DNA of 64,000 nt from Agapetus fuscipes (GCA_951799405.1 OX637362.1:6588703-6652702); one strand, 5' to 3'. Shown: positions 19,951 to 31,317, counted from the first letter of the stretch. The notes: generated from the letters alone by a model not told the origin. Numbers and translations are program-made.

Positions 19951-20096
19951 TTCTGATTAGTCGTGGAACCATATTGTTCCTAAGCTTACTTCAAACGTAC
20001 TGCACCTTTGTACTATCTATTATCGAATTAGTGTTTGTTATTTATTCTTTTTATTTATTATTTATTCTTTAATCTAAGTCGCGAGAATATATATAT

Positions 20097-20431
20097 TGCT
20101 ACGATTTTACTGGGGTTCTCTTTTAATTAAACTGCAATTATTTATTTTACACGGTTTGGTTCACAATTTACAGCAATTGATAATCTCTGCTTATTGGTCT
20201 TCGCGGCAAAATGCTTGGAGCGACTAATCGCTCTCCCCACCATTGCAGTCCCTATATATAGGTACAAAAGAGATTTTTCTCGCATATTCCAGATCATTCT
20301 TCGATTTCTCGCTCACACCAGAACGCCGTTCTATGCACTACGACCATCATGGACTACTCCCAGATTGTTCTACCCACACTATCGTACATGTATAGGTGCG
20401 CGTAGGTACTTTGAATTCATAGTTCGTAACA
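20097..20431 (-). mobile_element. Solo LTR, subfamily A
   Basis: On the minus strand it runs TGTTACGAACTATG...AATCGTAGCA and is flanked by ATAT (20093-20096 and 20432-20435). It carries CCTATATATAGG as TATA region and GTGTAAAATAAAT as polyadenylation region, both on the minus strand. It is uninterrupted and serves as the empty site for the repeat D insertion at 18542. Confidence 0.85.
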
Positions 20432-20493
20432 ATATTGACATTGCAGATTTAATTATTGCATACTCACAATCAGACGCACTTCTTCTTCTAATT

Positions 20494-20575
20494 TTGGTGC
20501 CACTAATATCGAAGATCGACGACCATCATGGCCATTTTCCCCTTGGATGTTGCGGCTCAAAATAGGGACTTGGTA
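20494..20575 (-). repeat. LINE beta 3' end fragment
   Basis: CTTCTTCTTCTAATTTTGGT and TCGACGACCATCATGGCCAT, on the minus strand, match the last 80 bases of LINE beta with its (AAG)n tail. Confidence 0.7.
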
Positions 20576-21400
20576 CAGACACACACGTTGGTCAAACCCT
20601 CGTAGTAGCCAACCTGTATGTATGTGTCAGAAGGAGTCCCAACATTTGGCGTTCATATAAAGTTATATATTTTTACAAGTCACGGAAGGCCCTCCCATGA
20701 AGTTAAGAGCAACGGCACGATCGCCAAGATCAAGAACGATGCAAGTAACTTTTGAATTGATATGATTACGGCTATAAACCCAATTTGCCATTACTTAATT
20801 GACCTTGACTTTTTAATTATGATGAAGTAGAACGATGGTAATTACGGTGACGTCATTTTCCCGTCAGTTGAAAATTGTAAAAATACCATGAGGAAATGAA
20901 AATGCACGAGCCAATTCACAGACACAAATTATTATACTTAGTCTTCTTTTAAACGCGGCTTGAAAGATTTATGCTATACGCTAATTAAACGTTAAAGCCA
21001 ATAAATTAACTCTAAATGCAGCACCAAAAGTATAAAAAGTTTCGTAGCGTTTTACCTAAAAAGCTTTGGAAACTTACGCGCCCACTAGAAGCAGTGTTTC
21101 ATTTTCCATATATATTTTGGTTAAACGCTATGTTTGCGTTAAAAAGTTTTATACTAGGTGCACACGTGTGCTATATTATGTCAAAATGAAAGCAAAAAAA
21201 TGAAGCGTCGTGAATTTAATGTCTAGTTTTAAAAATGGCGCAACCTGACATTTGTTGGCTATTCACGAATGTCAAATGTTGAGGAAATCAGGTTTAAGGT
21301 GATGCCAGAAAATATTCGAGCTCTGTAGGAACTCTATTTTTTTTTTATTTCTCTCCCCCCCAACATCTAAATTTATTTTATTTCTTAATCATACCATGCC
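20576..21400. other. Unassigned stretch
   Basis: Nothing firm. There is a run of similar words near 20970-21180 (GTTAAAGCC, CGTTTTACC, AACGCTATG) without a fixed period. Confidence 0.25.
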
Positions 21401-21407
21401 AAATACC

Positions 21408-21675
21408 AGGGTTCGATTCCCACCGAGGGTCTCAATAATGATTTCCCGTTTCGGTGGTCCTTTTAAACCCAAAATAAAATACCGGCAAGTTTTACACAGC
21501 CTTCACAAGGTATGAAAGCCAGTTCTCTCGGGAGCTGGAAAAACTTCACTTCAAGAGAAATGGTTGGCGTTAGGTCGGCACCCTTATATCTGAAAATAAA
21601 TAGGCTCCACACGCTGTTTGTAACATCTTCACGGACAACGCAATAAGGAGTTGTGCTTTGTATGCAACTCCATTT
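21408..21675 (+). repeat. SINE-A, left arm of an inverted pair
   Basis: It starts at the B box (AGGGTTCGATTCCCACCGAG), so the A-box half is lost. The body includes GATTTCCCGTTTCGGTGGTC, TCTCGGGAGCTGGAAAAACT and AATGGTTGGCGTTAGGTCGG. It runs directly into an oppositely oriented SINE-A. Confidence 0.8.
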
Positions 21676-21865
21676 ATTGAAGTGGGGGTTTTCGAGCGCT
21701 CGAGGGGGCTGGTTCTCATTTCTTGTGAAGGCTGAGCAAAGCCTTGACTTCATTTAGATTTTTGATTGAAATAAACACCTTAACGAGAAATCATTGGTGT
21801 GAATCGAAATCTAGCCCTCTGTCATGAACAGAAAGCATTCTACCAACTGAGCCAGACTCTTGCAA
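21676..21865 (-). repeat. SINE-A, right arm of an inverted pair
   Basis: The complement of the same body (GAAGTGGGGGTTTTCGAGCG, GGCTGGTTCTCATTTCTTGT) reaches back to a full head (CATTCTACCAACTGAGCCAG). The two arms meet tail to tail near 21675 and are complementary over roughly 180 bases. Confidence 0.8.
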
Positions 21866-21874
21866 CTTAGATTA

Positions 21875-22118
21875 CAGTACCCTTAGTAGGTACGAGTTGC
21901 AAAACTTGAGAAAAGTAAAGTTTACGGAAAATATTAAAGAGTGATTTCTCACAACCTGCCGTTTTTGTTTCTTACACTTTATGGTCTTAGCAAAAGAGTT
22001 ACAGTGATGAAGAAGCTAAAGTTCAAACAAACAAGACAGATTTTGGGGGAAATCACTCTTTAATAATTGCCGTAAGCTTTACTTTACTCAAGTTTTGTAA
22101 CTCGTACTAAGGGTACAG
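21875..22118. mobile_element. MITE-T copy
   Basis: The outer arms are CAGTACCCTTAGTA...CGAGTTGCAAAACTTGAG and the complement of CAAGTTTTGTAACTCGTACT-AAGGGTACAG. TA precedes the left end and AT follows the right. CAGT termini with a TA target point to the Tc1/mariner superfamily. There is no transposase frame. The arms total about 80 bp. Confidence 0.8.
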
Positions 22119-22466
22119 ATCGCAAAAAACACAAAAGAAAACAGGGAAGCATAATGATGCCTGGATCGTGGTATTGACATTTGAAAATAAAGGTGAATGA
22201 AACTTATATATGTATAGTAGGTAGCTCGTAACGTAATTTTTGTCCTAAATTCGCGTTAAAATGTCAATAACGTGAAATGAAAAATAACAGCCATCTTTAG
22301 GCATTCCTAATGGAGCGAGGAAAAATAATCAAGACAAAAAAGTTTTGATGTCACACGGCCGGTTTCTTGATAATAATATTATGATGATTTATTTGTTGAG
22401 CACTGTATTTGTGTAAATCACGATTAATTGTGTCGGATATAATCAAATACAGCAATCGAGTCTATT

Positions 22467-22560
22467 ATATATAAGCCCAGTAACTTTTGCCGACCTTCCC
22501 TGAAACAGGGGTGACATTGGCAAAGTGAACCATTTTTTACAGTATGGGTGGTCAACCTTA
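22467..22560 (-). repeat. Repeat D 5' part
   Basis: ACTTTTGCCGACCTTCCCTG to GTATGGGTGGTCAACCTTAT. The (TAGATT)n half is absent. Confidence 0.7.
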
Positions 22561-22591
22561 TATCAAGTCATGGTTAAACAAAAATATATTA

Positions 22592-22793
22592 AGTTTATGC
22601 CCACAAGAGGGCACGTGTAAGTTTACGCTTACGCATGCTTCAATGCTTCATGAAAAGGTACTTACAAAATAAAAACCCAAATACCAACTCTTGCCGCCAT
22701 CCCCTAAAACAGGGATGACATTGGCAGGATTAATCATTTTTTACATAATAGGCTATCAGCCTCATTCCAACTTATTAGTCAAGGAACATTTTC
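22592..22793 (-). repeat. Repeat D, partial
   Basis: TTTATGCCCACAAGAGGGCA through CTAAAACAGGGATGACATTG to ACTTATTAGTCAAGGAAC. It is in the same orientation as, and 30 bp from, the preceding copy. Confidence 0.75.
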
Positions 22794-23589
22794 TTTAGTT
22801 TTTGTTAAACAAAGATCTACGATTTTCTGTTTTAAATTACCAACAGAGAATTTCGTGAGTAGCTGAAAAATTTAAAAAACTATAATGATGTATTTGTAAA
22901 AAAGGTAAAATTACTTACATAGTAAAACAGCAAAACACAGAATCCAGTTCTTCATCTTTATGAAACGCACTTACACATGAATTTATTTTCAGCGAAATGT
23001 TTGTTCGAATATTATTATTGCAACTTAGATTATAAATTGCAGAAAGGTTAGGTTAACAAAATATTATTACACTGGTAGGTAAAACATCTGTATATCGAAC
23101 AACTTTAAAATTATTACGATAACAGCCGAAAGTTCCAAATTTGAAAATGACGTTCGAATTTTGAATTTACCCCGCTGTCAATCTTCACTCTATTGTTTGT
23201 TGTTAGTGCAGCAATGGCGGATTTACTGTTTTAAATTGAAACATTGTTTATTTGATTGTGTTTTAAAATTTTTGAGATCGCGATTGCTTGCTAGTGTTTA
23301 TGTATGAATTTTAGAAGATGACCGCGCGTACACAGACAGCTGAGATTAAAGGTGAACTGAGAAATGAAGTGGCTAGAAATTATTAGTGCCTACGGCGCTC
23401 GCGTGGGGGCGTACCGTGCAAGTTTTTTCCTCTAGGAAATATTGGATCGAAAATAATTTTCACAGAATGTGTTTTTTTTCGACGTACAGTTTTCTTTTTA
23501 CATCATTTTTTCTGCTTAAATGTGTCACACCTATAAAGATACACTTACTAGTAAAATGTGTTTTTTTAATAATTGTGTTCTCTAAAAAA
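22794..23589. other. No gene; CpG-richer segment at about 23205-23410
   Basis: Within otherwise AT-rich DNA, 23205-23410 has two ATGs in good context (GCAATGGCGG, GAAGATGACC) with very short frames, and a CpG-rich stretch (TACGGCGCTCGCGTGGGGGC). It resembles a promoter or 5' leader, but no downstream gene was found. Confidence 0.25.
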
Positions 23590-23842
23590 AATCTAAATCT
23601 AAGTTGCAAGATATTTAGGTATCATTTGAGATTCATATTAAATGCATTCCCACAAGCAGACACGTATAAGTTTGCGCTAACACATGCCGCATGTGGACCT
23701 ACATTATAAAAACCCAATCTCAAATGAACATAAGCCCTGCAACTCTTGCCGAGCTTCCCTGAAACAGGGGGGACATTGGCAAAGTGAACCATCATTTTAC
23801 AGTATGGGTGGTCAGCCTCATACCAACCTAAAAGTCAAGGAA
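23590..23842 (-). repeat. Repeat D, full length
   Basis: From AATCTAAATCTAAGTTGCAA to ACCTAAAAGTCAAGGAAA, with all internal blocks (CAAGCAGACACGTATAAG, CATGCCGCATGTGGACCTAC, CAGGGGGGACATTGGCAAAG). It belongs to the subfamily of 18542, 32355 and 51261. Confidence 0.85.
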
Positions 23843-23944
23843 ATGCGAGTAAATTGAAAATGCCGATTTCTTCCAAGAAAATGTCTGGAGGCGAAAAAAT
23901 ATTTCAAAATTAAATTTTTAAAGAATAATGAACTGGGCAAAAAT

Positions 23945-24055
23945 TGACAACAAATCGGCTGGGTTACTACAAAAATGGCAAATTAATAATTTGATATTGG
24001 TTTCTAAGGACCTTTGTCACATTTGACGTTTGGTTGCCAAGAAGATTAATTTATT
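23945..24055 (+). mobile_element. MITE-G copy
   Basis: TCGGCTGGGTTACTACAAAA, GGTTTCTAAGGACCTTTGTC and ACATTTGACGTTTGGTTGCC follow the MITE-G order. Both termini are missing. The next element (LINE alpha) starts just to its right. Confidence 0.55.
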
Positions 24056-24060
24056 TCAGT

Positions 24061-24490
24061 ATTAACAATGGATATTAACAAGAGATATCTCTCCAGGTCT
24101 TTGAGAACAAAATGCTTCGTCACATTCTCAGACCTGTATTTGAAGATGACAGGTGGCGTATCCGGACCAACGCGAAGCTGATGTCCGCGTTTTAAGACCC
24201 AAACATAGTGTCGGTAAGTAAATCAAGAAGACTCCAGTAGGCCGGACATGCAGCACGTGCAGAGGACTTCAGGATCAATAGAACTGTCTTGGATGGTGCC
24301 CCCTCAGGTGTTAGACCACTCGGACGTCCCAGGATGCGGTGGACAGACAACGTCGAAGCCGACGCCGAGGTTCTGGGAGTGAGGGGACCATGGAGGGAAG
24401 CAGCACAAGACAGAGAGTCCTGGAGGATTGTAGTGCGGGAGGCCGTGAGCCGAAGACAGTAAAGAAAAATAAAGTAAATTAACAATGGAT
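24061..24490 (+). pseudogene. LINE alpha, short truncated copy with target duplication
   Basis: ATTAACAATGGAT at 24061-24073 and 24478-24490 is a 13-bp target duplication. The insert matches 4064-4477 at high identity, including CTCTCCAGGTCTTTGAGAAC and GGCCGTGAGCCGAAGA, and ends AGTAAAGAAAAATAAAGTAA. The frame is broken by a TAA in the segment GCGTTTTAAGACCC and by indels. Only the C-terminal third is present. Confidence 0.9.
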
Positions 24491-24537
24491 CTAGAGGTAA
24501 AGGAAGATTCTGAAACAGTGCATTAAAACCAGATGGC

Positions 24538-24615
24538 CTGGGAAAAATTGTGACGTCACACGTCAGATTGCTACGGAAAAGAAAAGTGATAGTTTGTTAT
24601 TGGTTGCTAAGGTTT
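24538..24615 (+). mobile_element. MITE-G fragment
   Basis: GTGACGTCACACGTCAGATT and TGTTATTGGTTGCTAAGG match the left half of the 38064 copy. Confidence 0.55.
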
Positions 24616-24639
24616 TTTCAGGATTTTTCCTTTCAGTGC

Positions 24640-24750
24640 CATTTGTACTGAAGATTGGCAATCATCATGTTTTTCTTTTCATGTAGCTCTAAAAGTTCAA
24701 AAAAAGAACTTGTTGCTTTTGTTAAGCCATTGCCATCGATATTTTAAAGT
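24640..24750 (-). repeat. LINE beta 3' end, decayed
   Basis: GAAGATTGGCAATCATCATG and GAACTTGTTGCTTTTGTTAAGCC correspond, on the minus strand, to the LINE beta end, with many substitutions. Confidence 0.5.
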
Positions 24751-25304
24751 TTAAACGGTCTATGTTTGACAGTCGGCTGACAGTTGTGTCTCATACTATG
24801 CATCAGTGGGGTAATCTAATTTCAGATCTACTTAAATTATATGTCATTACCCACAACCTTCCCGTTAGGAGTCTGTAGCGTTAGCCACTATACTACACAC
24901 TAAAGGAGTTGCCAAAATGATATAGGGAAAGGCCGAAATAAAACAGTGTATTTTTTTTTTAAAAGTAATAAATATATTTTATATCACAAAACTAGTTGCA
25001 ACACTTGCTAACAAAATGTCTAATTTTCTGGTAAATTATCACTTTGATCTAATAAAGATGAAAACAAACTCCTGAATACAATGCTCCATGCAGCATCATC
25101 TCTCTACACATACATGATGCTCATTAATCATAGGAAGTAGAATTTCTTCAATTTTCACACAATCCACTTAACAGGGATACAATGCCGTGGAAATTTATTA
25201 GTGGGTAGCGGAAGCATTATAACTTAATGAATTTGCAATGTTTCTGCAAGTAATAAATGAAGAATATAGAATCAAAGATGACAAAACTAGGTTTTTTTTT
25301 TGAA
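24751..25304. other. AT-rich stretch, no feature seen
   Basis: No element or coding frame was recognised. Confidence 0.35.
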
Positions 25305-25549
25305 AATCTAAATCTAAGTTGCTCAGATACATTACATTTAGGATTCAAATTAAATGCGCGCCCACAAGCAGACACATTTAAGTTTGCGCTTACTCATGTC
25401 GCATGTATAAGTGTAAGAACCCAAATCTCAAACAAACATAAACCCTGCAACTCTTGCGGACCTTCCCTGAAACAGGGGTGACATTAGCAAAGTGAACCAT
25501 TTTTTAAAGAATGAGTAGCCAGCCACATATAAGCCTGGAAGTTAAAGAA
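25305..25549 (-). repeat. Repeat D, full length
   Basis: From AATCTAAATCTAAGTTGCTC to a decayed end AGCCTGGAAGTTAAAGAA. The central CTGCAACTCTTGCGGACCTT and AACAGGGGTGACATTAGCAA blocks are clear. Confidence 0.8.
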
Positions 25550-26215
25550 TGAGATAAAAATATGAAAATGTTCATAAAATGATTCCTTTCTTTCAATATA
25601 TACATTTATCTCATTTTTGAAAACATAGACCAATATTTTTTTTTCTTTACATTAGTGTGTATAAATGGTGAATGAATTGAACCAGCGCTACTTTCTTTCA
25701 AACACACGGTAGTCAAATTATCACCCTTTTTGTCTGCTCAGGAAATAGGACCGCTATTAAAAAAGTAGCTAGAAAATATTTTTATGCTTCCTTGTAATTC
25801 AAAAAGAAAAATTCAAACCAAAGGATCTGTAAGCAATGCTTTTAAATCATTTTTTAAATATAATATCTCAACAGCGTAAATATAGTAAGTCATTATTACT
25901 TGAAGCGGATTGAAACATTGGAGCTTTCTATTCAAATTATACATTCGGTACCCACTAATAAATTTAACAAACATAACAGCATCAAAATGATTAGTTTTAA
26001 ATTAACATTTTTTTTTTCATAATTCGTTTACTCAGTCAAATAAAGAAAATAATAAATATTAATAGTTTTATTATATACATAGAAAAACTTTTGAAAAAAG
26101 AAATTTTCCTAAAAAATTTACAAAAAAAAACTTTTATAAAAGAATTTCATGTTTGAAGGGAAGGTAAGTAAATAAGAAATGCAAAGAGAATGATTATTTG
26201 CATTTCAGATTTTAT
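25550..26215. other. AT-rich stretch
   Basis: Very AT-rich with many poly(A) and poly(T) runs. A TACATTTATCTCATTTTTGA word near 25600 is shared with the fold-back family at 29460 and 30826, perhaps a scrap of it. Confidence 0.3.
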
Positions 26216-26221
26216 TTTTGA

Positions 26222-26446
26222 AGTACACATACAGCATGTGTCAGGGACGTGCACTGGGTAGAGGCAAAAACATTTCAGAATAAGTATTTTTTTCTTTGCT
26301 TTAAAAATAACACATTAGAATATAATTTCAGTTCTAACAATGACTCAAATTTGCCTGTATGGGATGCTCACCTCTGCACATGTGCCTGCTTATGTGTGTG
26401 CATGGAGTGTGAACCTCAAATCCTAATATTTCTCTGCAACTTAGAT
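26222..26446 (+). repeat. Repeat D 3' half with internal insertion
   Basis: ACACATACAGCATGTGTCAG is followed by about 130 bp of unrelated AT-rich DNA. Repeat D then resumes at GTGCCTGCTTATGTGTGTGC and ends ATTTCTCTGCAACTTAGATT. Confidence 0.5.
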
Positions 26447-27414
26447 TAAAATATATAGAATTGGTCTGATTGTTCCAAATATAAATATACATATTTCATA
26501 CTAACAAGAATTTGTTTTTTTTATTCCTTTGTTCATCTGATTTATATATTTTTCTAGAGGTAAAAAAAGAAAAAGCTTAGATTTTATGATAAAAAATAAA
26601 TAATTTACACTTTTTATAAAACATTGTGACAATAGAAAAAAAAATGTATGAAAACTAAATCTCTCACAGGATGCTGTTGTATCTTCCATACGTTTTTCTA
26701 TTTATGTGATGGCATGGAATTTACACAATGTTTTATAATATGGATAAAGTTAACAAAAACGAAAAACAAATTCAATAGAATGATTTTTTTCAGTAATTAA
26801 TTTTCCAAGTTTGTTCATAAATTTCCATACATTGACTAAAAACCAAATAAATTCACAAAGAAAGAAAATTGGGTTCGTTTCTCCGCTAACTTGATTCCAG
26901 GGTCAATGTTTTAAATATTTTTTCAAGAAAAAAATTAAAATAATTTATTGATACAATTCTGATACCATTCTGTATATTGGAAGAAAAGAATTATGCATGT
27001 GGTAAAATATTTAACCAATCTTCATGAGATTAGAAAAAAAAACAAATATATTTTCTAGGATACCTATCAATAGTACAATCGCATTAATTTACCTATTAAA
27101 TTATTTTTTATTTACATTAATAACTACATTAGTTAAATGTTTTGTTTTCATTGAATTTAATGTCTAATTAGGAATTAACAATAATTCATACCATTATTTA
27201 AATATTAAGAATGTATACGTAAAAAAAACATTTCCAAAAAGTTGTCCTTTAGCATATTGTGTCAAAAACAAACAAAAATGTTAGTTAGTTGATATGAAAA
27301 GAAAAACCATTGCAATGACATCTATGGAAAAATCAGTAAATTATAATTTGAATACAAATTTTAATAGATAAATCCAACATAAAGGATGGTGACTGGCAGT
27401 ACTTTTAAATTTAA
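26447..27414. other. AT-rich stretch, no feature seen
   Basis: Long A and T runs and no repeat family match. This is the emptiest kilobase of the window. Confidence 0.4.
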
Positions 27415-27740
27415 AATAGAAATTCATTCAGCCATCCCTCTACAGGTGGCTAGTAGCACTGCAGACATTTCTCTACTTTGTTTTGTCTTTGCGCACTTCT
27501 TTCATCTCGTCGACATGCATGATCTTCTCTTTTTCTCACTCGGCAGACTCCAGTCACTTGACATGTCGCTCATTTGATCAATACTTATTTTTCAGTCTTC
27601 CCCTTCAAAACATATCTTTGACATTCCCTTGGTAAGAAGCTCTTTTTGTCAGTTGTCCGTTGTTCATCGTCCATTATTTCTAGATGGCTTGTATCTAGTA
27701 TCTTGCCCTTTTATTCCTCTTTCTTTTACTAACGTTAACT
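27415..27740 (-). pseudogene. LINE gamma C-terminal fragment, decayed
   Basis: On the minus strand, with frame shifts, DQMSDMSSDWSLPSEKKRRS can be read, matching the DQIKELVKEWDKQSERKRRK region of the 55 kb copy. The 3' end GGTGGCTAGTAGCACTGCAG at 27446 corresponds to the element terminus. Confidence 0.55.
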
Positions 27741-28239
27741 TGAAAATGAATCAGTTATTCTATACATTACGTTGAAACAATAAAGATTTGTATCAAAGTT
27801 AAGCTTACGTTACTTTCCAAGAGATGTCACTGTAAAAGTTCAACACTCTTATTATGTGTACAGTAAAATATATGATTTTATTTGTAAAAGTAACAAAATG
27901 ACAAGACCTACATGATTCTGTACTGTAGGTTTTTTTGTACAAAATTTTGACAAAAAAATTCAAAAATTTGATCATTGTTTTTGACAGTATTAAATTGATC
28001 ATTAATTAATATAGGTACATACTTAATTGTACATTATTACAAATAAGAAAATAATGAAATAAATATTTTTTACAACCTTCATGTCTTGTAGCTGCGTCAC
28101 AATTCATGAATCATGTAGAACCAAAGCCGGCATTCAAGGATATATTTAAAATATAGATAATCATGGATACACAAAAATGAAATTTTATGTGCAGTCATGG
28201 ATGTATTTCATTTCTGAAAAAAAACAAGATTGTAAATTT
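27741..28239. other. AT-rich stretch, no feature seen
   Basis: No supported element. There is a short inverted pair near 27890-27930 (GACCTACATGATTCTGTA against TACTGTAGGTT) of unclear meaning. Confidence 0.3.
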
Positions 28240-28340
28240 TATTTTCGGAGGACATGCTTAGCAACCAATTACCAATAATGTATTAGTTAGCTTGCACCCT
28301 AATAACCTGGCCGTGTGACGTCACAGCTTTGACAATGTCA
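28240..28340 (-). mobile_element. MITE-G copy
   Basis: TTCGGAGGACATGCTTAGCA, ACCAATTACCAATAATGTAT and CTGGCCGTGTGACGTCACAG are the complement of the MITE-G order, with the left TGACGTCACAC block complete. Confidence 0.6.
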
Positions 28341-28344
28341 ATTG

Positions 28345-28950
28345 ATGTGCGGACTTCATAGCCGCCTTTGGTTCTATACAACTCATTTCCAAAAATCACA
28401 ATTATAAGAAATTACAAACTTTTGGAAATTTCATTTAATATTAAATTGAGTAGAATCAATAAATTAATAATCAACCCTTGTTACGATATGTTATACATTA
28501 AGTATTAGACTGAGGGGTGTGGCACTTATTTTGTAGAATTTTAAAACCTTAAATCATTTTTGATTTCCTTGAATAACACTAAAAGTGAAACCTAAAATCA
28601 TTCAAAATTGCAAAGAGTTTGTTTATGAGTTGAACACATATTTATTGATTCAATGAATCTTAGGTTTAATTTGTTTTTGTTGAAAAAATGCTATGTTTGT
28701 TCAAAGTCAGTTGTTTGAGGTTAAATTCAATATTAAGAAGAAAAAAAAAACATTTAAATTCATACAGAAAAATTGTAGTTTGGTTGAATATTGTAGGCCA
28801 TTTTTTAAATTCAAATAAGTTGCTTGGATTCAAAGATGGTAAAAGATTTTTTTCCACCAAAAAATGACTTGTCTGAGTTTCCATACATTTATCTCATTTG
28901 TGAAACAAATTCTAGATTTACTGCATTTGATTCTACTTGAGTCATACCAA
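28345..28950. other. AT-rich stretch
   Basis: It contains isolated words of the 29460/30826 fold-back family (GCCGCCTTTGGTTCTATACA at 28361, CATACATTTATCTCATTTGT at 28883), probably single arms of decayed copies. Confidence 0.3.
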
Positions 28951-28956
28951 CTGTTG

Positions 28957-29090
28957 CTCATACGGTCGAGCTGATAAGACATTGCCACTCGAATTAGCCT
29001 TTTTGAAACTAGCACAAGTTCGAGTCCCTTTGTGTCCTATCGATGATAACTTGACCCTGGTTCAACAGATGTCATTGGGTAATAATTAAT
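28957..29090 (+). repeat. SINE-C, best copy
   Basis: The head ACGGTCGAGCTGATAAGACA and B-box-like CAAGTTCGAGTCCCTT are tRNA-like, with about 45 bases between them. The body GATAACTTGACCCTGGTTCA and ACAGATGTCATTGGGTAATA is shared with 767-893 and 52195-52292. Confidence 0.55.
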
Positions 29091-29455
29091 TAATATACAA
29101 TTACCGCCATATTCCAAAATTCACAATAATATTTTTTTATGTATTTTGTATAAAAAAAATTAGTGATAAACTCCATTTATATTTTAATTCTTCAAAGTGA
29201 TAGTGTTGGTAAGTTAAAATGACTTTTTGATTTGTTATCACTGATAATCGAAAATTTCTCCAAAATTTTGGGATTAGTAGGTACAAAATATTTACAAAGT
29301 TAAAAAAAAGCAAAAATTTTCTAATCTTTTTTCTTTGACTAAAATATTTTCAGTGTGTGAACTTTCAATTAAAAAATAGTTTAATTTGTTACACTAATAG
29401 ATACAAAAAAGTTTTCTTAAGAAGTCAGTCCCTACTATAAAATATTAACTATCAT
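29091..29455. other. AT-rich stretch, no feature seen
   Basis: Nothing recognised. Confidence 0.35.
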
Positions 29456-29459
29456 AATA

Positions 29460-29625
29460 GTTCTATAGATCAATGGCGGCCATCTAGGATTTTTTTCAAA
29501 AATTAAACAAATATGTTCCAACACAGAAAATGACATTCTGTGTGTTTCCATTTCCATATTTATCTCATTTTCAAAAAAACTCCTAATTTTTTTCACCTTT
29601 CATTCTATAGGACTCAATTGAAAAA
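29460..29625. mobile_element. Fold-back MITE, TCTATAGATCAATGG family
   Basis: The left arm TTCTATAGATCAATGGCGGC pairs with the right arm CACCTTTCATTCTATAGGAC, and inner arms (CTAGGATTTTTTTCAAAAAT against CATTTTCAAAAAAACTCCTA) extend the stem. ACACAGAAAATGACATTCTGTGT forms the loop. A second copy lies at 30826-30962. Confidence 0.6.
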
Positions 29626-29935
29626 CAATGCATTGTTTTTATCAAAGATCTCTAACTATATGTATATCCCAATCAAGTAAATAATTATTAATAATAACAA
29701 TTTCACATACATAATATTGCATTATATAAATTTACCTATAACGGTCACTTTTTATGTTTATACAAGAAATTCATTTTTTTTTAATAAAAAATCACTTCTG
29801 CCCTGCTTCACCAAAAACCCAAGAAATTTTAAATACTTTCCAAGGCGCATGTATGACTGGTTCTTGCTTTTAAAATGCAATAATAGAGGACAGATTTTAA
29901 TAAAGGTAGGTGACAAAAGTAAACCAAGGTTGTTG
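29626..29935. other. AT-rich stretch, no feature seen
   Basis: No supported feature. Confidence 0.3.
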
Positions 29936-30205
29936 GCATTGTTGATGAAGTCTCCACGCTGAAATGGCAATGGGTTTGTCATGTGACAAGGTGAGAGGAT
30001 GGCAGGTGGATTTCCAGAATTCTTGAATCGAGGCCGGGGGAGGACAAAAGAAGTATGGGAAGACCCCAAAAAAGATGGGTTGACAATATTGTACAGCTGG
30101 TGGGAAAACAGTGGTATTGTGTTGCTCGAGATAGATGAATGTGGAAAAGTTTTGAAGAGGCCTGTATCCAGCAGTGGAGAGAAGGCTAGCAGTAAGTAAC
30201 AAGGC
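29936..30205 (+). pseudogene. LINE C-terminal fragment, frameshifted
   Basis: Across two frames it reads RWTSRILE-RGRG then GRPQKRWVDNIVQLVGKQ-like text and RDRCEWKSFEEACIQQW-like text. This is the GRPxxRWxDxI ... W signature of insect LINE C-termini. At least two frameshifts are needed. It differs from the five families defined here. Confidence 0.6.
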
Positions 30206-30239
30206 ATTTGAGCAAGGGCACTGCTGTGATATTTGTGGC

Positions 30240-30820
30240 TATTAACTGATCAAATTAATATCGTTTTTCTTTAATAAAATATTCCTTTTTTTAAAACCCG
30301 ACCCCATCCCTTTACTTGTTATAACTTAAGGCATTATTTTTTCATCAATGTATTATTAAATAAGAACACAAGCAAAACAACCCAGATACTCGTAGCATCA
30401 TGGTTAACTGTCAAAAGTGATGTTTAACAAGACGACACCAGTAGTTCTGTTAATTTTCTTTTAAAACCTTCTAAAATTTATGAGTTTTTGGTGAGATCAG
30501 GCATAAGTTTTTAATTACACACTAGAAAATAATGCCTGAAAGGTTGGTACATGTTTATCTACAAGATATATTCCCCAATCCTTTCATATTCAACTAAAAC
30601 ATATTTCACTATAATTGTATTTAACAATCGGAGTCCCTTGTGGAAGTCTTCAAAGCAATAATGCAGAAAAGGAAATCCAGCCGTCCATGTAGGTAAGTCA
30701 TCCAGTGAACATTATGTACATTTTACACTATGGGCCAGTATTATAAACTCTCCTTAGCATCAGACTGTATTTAAATTCAACAAATGTTACTTATCTTAAT
30801 ATCTCCTACGTAAACTATCA
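30240..30820. other. AT-rich stretch, no feature seen
   Basis: Nothing recognised. Confidence 0.35.
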
Positions 30821-30825
30821 TGAAT

Positions 30826-30962
30826 TGTATAGAATCAAAGGCAGCTATATAGTTTTTTTAATGAGATAAATATATGTAAGCACAGAAAATCAGTTTCTCT
30901 ATGGTTCCATATATTTCTCTCATTTAAAAAAATCCTAAGTTTCCGCCTTTGATTCTTTATGA
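30826..30962. mobile_element. Fold-back MITE, second copy
   Basis: TTGTATAGAATCAAAGGCAG and the right arm CCGCCTTTGATTCTTTATGA are complementary, and AATGAGATAAATATATG pairs with CATATATTTCTCTCATTT. Related to 29460-29625 by the CACAGAAAAT loop. Confidence 0.65.
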
Positions 30963-31317
30963 CTCATATCTGAAAGAGACTAATTGTTGCAAGAGAATAT
31001 TTGAGTATTTTTTGTCACGGTATATTACTCAAATGCCCAGTCAATCTTAGGCTATTCAACATTACATTTTTGTCAAAGTGATACCTAGTTTACGTAGGAT
31101 TTGAATTTAAATACTAGTTTGACACTTAACAGACAGCAAATCCATGATTCATCCCTTGACTAAAGCGACATCTCGATACAACAAAAAATATGATAAGTGT
31201 ATCCATCCATGGATTAGATGTTCTGTGAGTAGTTTCAAAAATAGTTTGTGTCACTTAAACTGAATAAAAAATACCTACATGATTCTCATAAGCTTGTTCT
31301 TTTCATTCAGTATCAAG

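Noticed and set aside
18268..20435. The two LTRs at 18.3 and 20.1 kb as the ends of one retrotransposon
   Set aside because: They are in opposite orientation, each has its own 4-bp target duplication, and no gag-pol lies between them.
29758..30207. 149-codon minus-strand frame
   Set aside because: Antisense to a recognisable, frameshifted LINE C-terminus; no motif of its own.
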